A DNA stretch of 64,000 nt from Nocardiopsis dassonvillei_B (GTDB lineage: Bacteria; Actinomycetota; Actinomycetes; Streptosporangiales; Streptosporangiaceae): positions 3,224,001-3,288,000 of the forward strand of contig NZ_OZ186815.1 in NCBI RefSeq assembly GCF_964273065.1, written 5' to 3'. Below the pieces are notes generated by a model. The model was given only the letters and a program-made list of their open reading frames with translations, made no database searches and was not told where the DNA came from. Shown in pieces: positions 61,133 to 64,000 of the stretch. The position numbers and the translations under genes are program-made. Each line of letters starts with the position of its first letter. Position 1 is the first letter of the stretch.

Positions 61133-61284
61133 GCTCCGAACCTACCGCCTGCCGAAGCCACCAGGGGGAACGTCGGCCGAACAGCGGCACCCGACACGGC
61201 TTCCCGGATCCGACTTGCCGTCCGCCCCCGGGAGTGGGCTAGGATGGCAATCGGTCGACCGGCCGCTGGAGCGGCGGGTGACAC

Positions 61285-61355
61285 GCGGATGTAGTTCAAT
61301 GGCAGAACTTCAGCTTCCCAAGCTGATAGCGCGGGTTCGATTCCCGTCATCCGCT
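61285..61355 (+). tRNA. tRNA-Gly (anticodon CCC)
   Basis: The 71-nt sequence folds as a standard tRNA. The acceptor GCGGATG pairs with CATCCGC, the D arm is GTTCAATGGCAGAAC, the anticodon stem-loop is TCAGC-TTCCCAA-GCTGA with anticodon CCC, and the T arm contains TTCGATT with the discriminator T. CCA is not encoded. A hairpin terminator follows. Confidence 0.95.
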
Positions 61356-61367
61356 CCGTTCGAGAGA

Positions 61368-61408
61368 CGGCCCCTGAAGTGCGAGAACGCATCGCACGCC
61401 AGGGGCCG
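61368..61408 (+). terminator. tRNA-Gly terminator hairpin
   Basis: CGGCCCCTG and CAGGGGCCG enclose a 23-nt loop just downstream of the tRNA. Confidence 0.55.
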
Positions 61409-61571
61409 TTCTCGCGTTCAGGGTGCACCAGCGGGTGGACGGGCCCGACGACCGGCACCGGATGACGCGTCCCGCTCCCGCCACATGACTTCAGGTGAAC
61501 ACCGGCACCCGAATCCGTCCGGAGATCCCGGGGCGGACCGCGGGGCGTCACCGCGTCGTTCGACCAGCCGG

Positions 61572-62093
61572 TCAGGGAGCCGTAGAAGCCAAGCCGAGCC
61601 GACTGAGATCGAGGCGTTCCGCGCGGCGTGCGAGCAGGTAAAGGTGTCCTGCGCTCCGGTCCTGCTCCTTGACCAGGGTGAACCCCTGGGTCTCGTAGTA
61701 CTTGACCAGTTCGGGGAAGAAGCACCCCCGCCTCACCCACCGGTACTCCTGCCGCGCAGCCCGGTCGACAGCCCACAAAGCGATCAACGTGCCGGGCTTG
61801 TACTCCCGGTACGCGGGGTCGGTCACCGTCGTGAACAGGTACAGGCTCGGCTCGTCGGCCTCCTCCGGTGTCCAGTCCTTCGGTGGTGCGTGCGTCGTCA
61901 CCGTCGTGCACCCGACGACACGGCCTTCGGCTTCGAGCACCCACATGAACCCGGCTGCGGCCTGCCCGGCGAGGTCGTCCACGTTCTCCCGCCAGGACTC
62001 CAGCCCCTGCCGCTCCATCCAGTCGCAGCGCGCAGTGATCATCGACGCGACTCCGGGGGTGTCCGCCTTGGTCGCGGGGCGCATAGTGAACAC
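61572..62093 (-). CDS. GNAT acetyltransferase of the RiPP-like operon
   Basis: Protein of 173 residues from GTG 62093, which has GAGAGG ten bases upstream; ATG 62084 lacks a ribosome site. The fold is GNAT-like: MRPATKADTPGVASMI, the middle FMWVLEAEGRVVGCTTV, acetyl-CoA region SLYLFTTVTDPAYREYKPG with the motif A position modified, then KYYETQGFTLVKEQD. The gene starts 13 bp after the cyclase gene. In albusnodin-type RiPP clusters a GNAT acetylates a Lys of the peptide. The precursor here has a Lys-Lys pair, so it is a plausible substrate, but this is inference. Confidence 0.8.
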   Translation of the reverse strand: MFTMRPATKADTPGVASMITARCDWMERQGLESWRENVDDLAGQAAAGFMWVLEAEGRVVGCTTVTTHAPPKDWTPEEADEPSLYLFTTVTDPAYREYKPGTLIALWAVDRAARQEYRWVRRGCFFPELVKYYETQGFTLVKEQDRSAGHLYLLARRAERLDLSRLGLASTAP

Positions 62094-62106
62094 GGGCGGT
62101 GTCCTC

Positions 62107-63684
62107 TCAGTGCAGGAAGGCGGTGGCGGACAGGTGCAGGCTCAGGACTTCCAGGATCTTCGCGTCGCGCTCTTCGAGGTAGCGACCTGGGACCAGGCGT
62201 TCGACGCCCGTTCGCAGCCCGTCGGGGTCCACCAGGCCCTCCTCTAACAGGGGTGATCCCTCGGTCAGCATACGAGCGAACAGCTTCGGCGCGTGGGTGG
62301 TCAGGGACACCTCGATGACCTCGGCGAAGGACTCCCGCTCGACCGGATGCACGACGTCCTCACTCATGCCGAGCGCCGCCAGGCGGCGCCGCTGGAGCTG
62401 TTTCAGTTCCCGCCAGGCGAACGGGAGCTGTTCGCCGAGCGCGACCATGTCCGGGTCCGCGAACGGGTGCACCGGCCACAGCCCGTGCCTCAGCAGCAGG
62501 GGGGCGGTGGTCTCCAGTGTCAGCAGCGTCATGGAGTTGATGAGCGCCGGGGGTGCGATGCCGTCGTCGGCGAACTCCAACAGGCCGGGGACACGGGGCC
62601 CGATCCACGGGAGGAGGTGCGCGTCGGTGATCTCGCCGAGCCCCTTGTGGGGTTCTTCCTCCTGGGTGAGGGCGACCATCTCGTCTCCTCCGAGACCGGT
62701 CACCACCGTGCGGGCTCCGCTGACAGCGACCGTCCGGGCCATCTCCGTGAAGGGCCGGTGCAGGGGCTCCTCGGTGGGGTCGACCACGAGCCCGTTGACC
62801 CAGGGGCAGTCGGGCGAGAGCGGGAGGTGGCGCATGGCGTCGACGACGAGGTCCGGTTCGGCGAACGCCACCCGGGAGCGCATCTCGGCGCGGCGCCGGA
62901 TCTGCTGCTCGCGCCCCGGTCCGCCGATCAGCAGGGTGGCCGTGGGGAACCGGCCGGGGTGCCGCTCGGCGGCCCGGGTGGCCACGGTGCCTGAGTCGAA
63001 CCCGCCGGTCAGATGGAACAGGGTGGTGTCGTGCGCCCAGGGGCGGCGGTCCATCGCCGTGTCCATGGTCGCGATGAACGCGCCCAGGACATCGGCGTCC
63101 GGTGCCAGCTCACGGGGGGTTAGGTGCAGGGCGGGCTCGGGATAGGTGATCCACAGGGACCCGCCGAAGTGCGCGACCGCGCGCTCGGTGAGCCGGTGCA
63201 CGCCCCGGTACAGGGTCTCGGCGGAGTACCGGGGCCGGTAGATCAGCAGCCGGGCGGCCTCCTTGGGGTTGATGCCGGTGGCGTGGCCGCGAAGGTCGGC
63301 CATGTCCCAGGACCCGACCAGGGTGGTGTCGTCGGAGGCCAGGTACAGGGGCGTGGTCCGGGCCGGTCCGGCGGTGACGCGCACCGGCAGGCCGGGCTCG
63401 GCCTCCACGAGCACGAAGTCGATCGGCCAGCCCGTAACGGCATCGAGCGCCTGGTCGTACTCGGCGTGGGTGAGGGTCCGGACACCGGGGTCGCAGGCCG
63501 GGCGGTCGGAGACGCGCTCGCGGACCACGAGCAGGGTCCGGCGCCCGTCGGTCGCGGCCAGGTGTTCGACCATCGGGTGGTGGAAGGGCTCGACCGTGCT
63601 GCGCTGGTCGAGGGTGCTGTAGCACGCCCCGGACCAGTGCCAGGTCGGATTCTCGCTGTAGGGGGTCAACTGCAATCGCAACAT
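62107..63684 (-). CDS. Asparagine-synthetase-like macrolactam cyclase
   Basis: Protein of 525 residues. The N-terminal region (about 1 to 200) is Ntn-hydrolase-like but lacks the catalytic Cys at position 2, so it does not use glutamine. The C-terminal synthetase domain has the PP-loop variant FHLTGGFDSGTVATR (usually SGGxDS), then VVTGLGGDEMVA and LPFAWRELKQLQRRRLAALG. It activates a side chain with ATP and joins it to an amine. The family includes lasso cyclases (LasC) and albusnodin-type cyclases. It is encoded after a 52-residue precursor with 40 bp between them. Confidence 0.85.
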   Translation of the reverse strand: MLRLQLTPYSENPTWHWSGACYSTLDQRSTVEPFHHPMVEHLAATDGRRTLLVVRERVSDRPACDPGVRTLTHAEYDQALDAVTGWPIDFVLVEAEPGLPVRVTAGPARTTPLYLASDDTTLVGSWDMADLRGHATGINPKEAARLLIYRPRYSAETLYRGVHRLTERAVAHFGGSLWITYPEPALHLTPRELAPDADVLGAFIATMDTAMDRRPWAHDTTLFHLTGGFDSGTVATRAAERHPGRFPTATLLIGGPGREQQIRRRAEMRSRVAFAEPDLVVDAMRHLPLSPDCPWVNGLVVDPTEEPLHRPFTEMARTVAVSGARTVVTGLGGDEMVALTQEEEPHKGLGEITDAHLLPWIGPRVPGLLEFADDGIAPPALINSMTLLTLETTAPLLLRHGLWPVHPFADPDMVALGEQLPFAWRELKQLQRRRLAALGMSEDVVHPVERESFAEVIEVSLTTHAPKLFARMLTEGSPLLEEGLVDPDGLRTGVERLVPGRYLEERDAKILEVLSLHLSATAFLH

Positions 63685-63724
63685 GAGGGCTCCGGGGCGT
63701 GCGTCGGTTCAGCAGATCAGGTGG

Positions 63725-63883
63725 CTAGCGGGCGGTCGTGTCGTAGGTGTGGGCGGCGTCGCCCGACCCCGAGGACTTCTTGTACTCGTGGCTCTGCGCC
63801 GGGGTCTGCACGACCGCGCGGGCGGTCGCGACGAACAGGCCGGTCACCTGCTCGCTCGCGGGCGGCGGGGTGAAGTCGTTCAC
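63725..63883 (-). CDS. Putative RiPP precursor peptide
   Basis: Peptide of 52 residues from GTG 63883. GAGGAG lies 7 bp upstream, a strong ribosome site. The N-terminal half (MNDFTPPPASEQVTGLFV, then ATARAVVQTP) is leader-like and contains a Thr two residues before a possible cut site, a common lasso feature. The C-terminal half (AQSHEYKKSSGSGDAAHT, then YDTTAR) is polar with a Lys pair and acidic residues that could be joined to an amine. It lies directly before a cyclase and a GNAT. No leader peptidase or recognition protein is visible in the window. Its identity as a RiPP rests on operon context, length and layout. Confidence 0.65.
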   Translation of the reverse strand: MNDFTPPPASEQVTGLFVATARAVVQTPAQSHEYKKSSGSGDAAHTYDTTAR

Positions 63884-63915
63884 CCTGGTCTCCTCTTCTT
63901 CTGGTGTGGACGGGT

Positions 63916-63965
63916 GCCGGAGGGGCATGTCCCTCCGGCGCGCTGCCGCCTCGTCAGGAGGAGGC
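63916..63965 (-). promoter_or_regulatory. Two hairpins upstream of the precursor gene
   Basis: GCCGGAGGG with CCCTCCGGC (63916-63939) and CTGCCGCCTC with GGAGGAGGCAG (one mismatch, about 63943-63965) lie in the leader or promoter region. They may end an upstream transcript or form a regulatory leader. Confidence 0.45.
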
Positions 63966-64000
63966 AGCCCCGCGCGGCCAAGGCTGAGCGGGCATGTGCA

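Noticed and set aside
62107..63684. Primary asparagine synthetase
   Set aside because: No N-terminal Cys for glutaminase activity, and the gene is coupled to a small peptide and GNAT.

Overview
The window comes from a high-GC Gram-positive chromosome, almost certainly an actinomycete. Nearly every gene has G or C at third codon positions, GTG starts are common, stop/start overlaps (ATGA, GTGA) are frequent, and the regulators (ArsR, GntR, MarR, TetR, MmyB-type HTH) are actinobacterial in style. Nocardiopsis or a relative is my best guess, but that is inference from style and gene content, not from a marker gene.

Layout. 1-1.1 kb: divergent arsenic-type locus with ArsR and small Cys-rich proteins. 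1.2-2.15 kb: endonuclease/exonuclease/phosphatase-fold protein. 2.3-5.6 kb: decayed integrative element(s) at the 3' end of a tRNA-Lys, with two integrase remnants, a truncated tRNA copy, an SMI1/KNR4 protein and orphan small genes. 5.9-7.5 kb: DinB protein and a nuclease-like hypothetical gene, separated by a regulatory-looking gap. 7.6-12.5 kb: ABC importer (ATPase, permease, NMT1/THI5-type binding protein), a RutA-like flavin monooxygenase broken by a 1-nt deletion, and a RutB-like isochorismatase hydrolase. 12.5-18.5 kb: DUF2795 protein, phosphotransferase, alpha/beta hydrolase divergent from nhaA with a 27-bp inverted repeat between them, cold-shock protein and DEAD-box helicase. 18.7-24.8 kb: GntR, urea carboxylase and allophanate hydrolase operon. 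25-28.3 kb: orphan TAXI binding protein facing a two-component system. 28.5-32 kb: DoxX, MarR, LigB-type dioxygenase, NADAR protein and SDR. 32.2-34.3 kb: a Ser/Thr kinase fused to a PstS-like phosphate-binding domain. 35-44.4 kb: SDR/MmyB pair, two membrane proteins, TetR, L,D-transpeptidase, SMR pump with its TetR, AraC and a TIGR03086 protein. 44.6-48.5 kb: ABC1/UbiB kinase and DacB. 48.8-54.8 kb: oligopeptide ABC operon. 55.5-56.8 kb: small membrane protein and rhomboid. 56.9-60.1 kb: glycine-betaine ABC operon. 60.5-61.4 kb: dcd and tRNA-Gly. 61.6-63.9 kb: a compact RiPP-like operon (52-aa precursor, asparagine-synthetase-like cyclase, GNAT acetyltransferase).

How the genes work together. 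Several units are coherent pathways: uptake and oxidative opening of a pyrimidine-like ring (7.7-12.4 kb); urea to allophanate to ammonia and CO2 (18.7-24.8 kb); quinone or electrophile defence (MarR/DODA/DoxX); peptide uptake next to peptidoglycan enzymes (DacB, and the L,D-transpeptidase further left); osmoprotection (betaine import, NhaA). The most interesting unit is the right-hand RiPP-like operon. The kinase-PstS fusion, the Cys-rich arsenic-locus peptides and the orphan TAXI/two-component pair come next.
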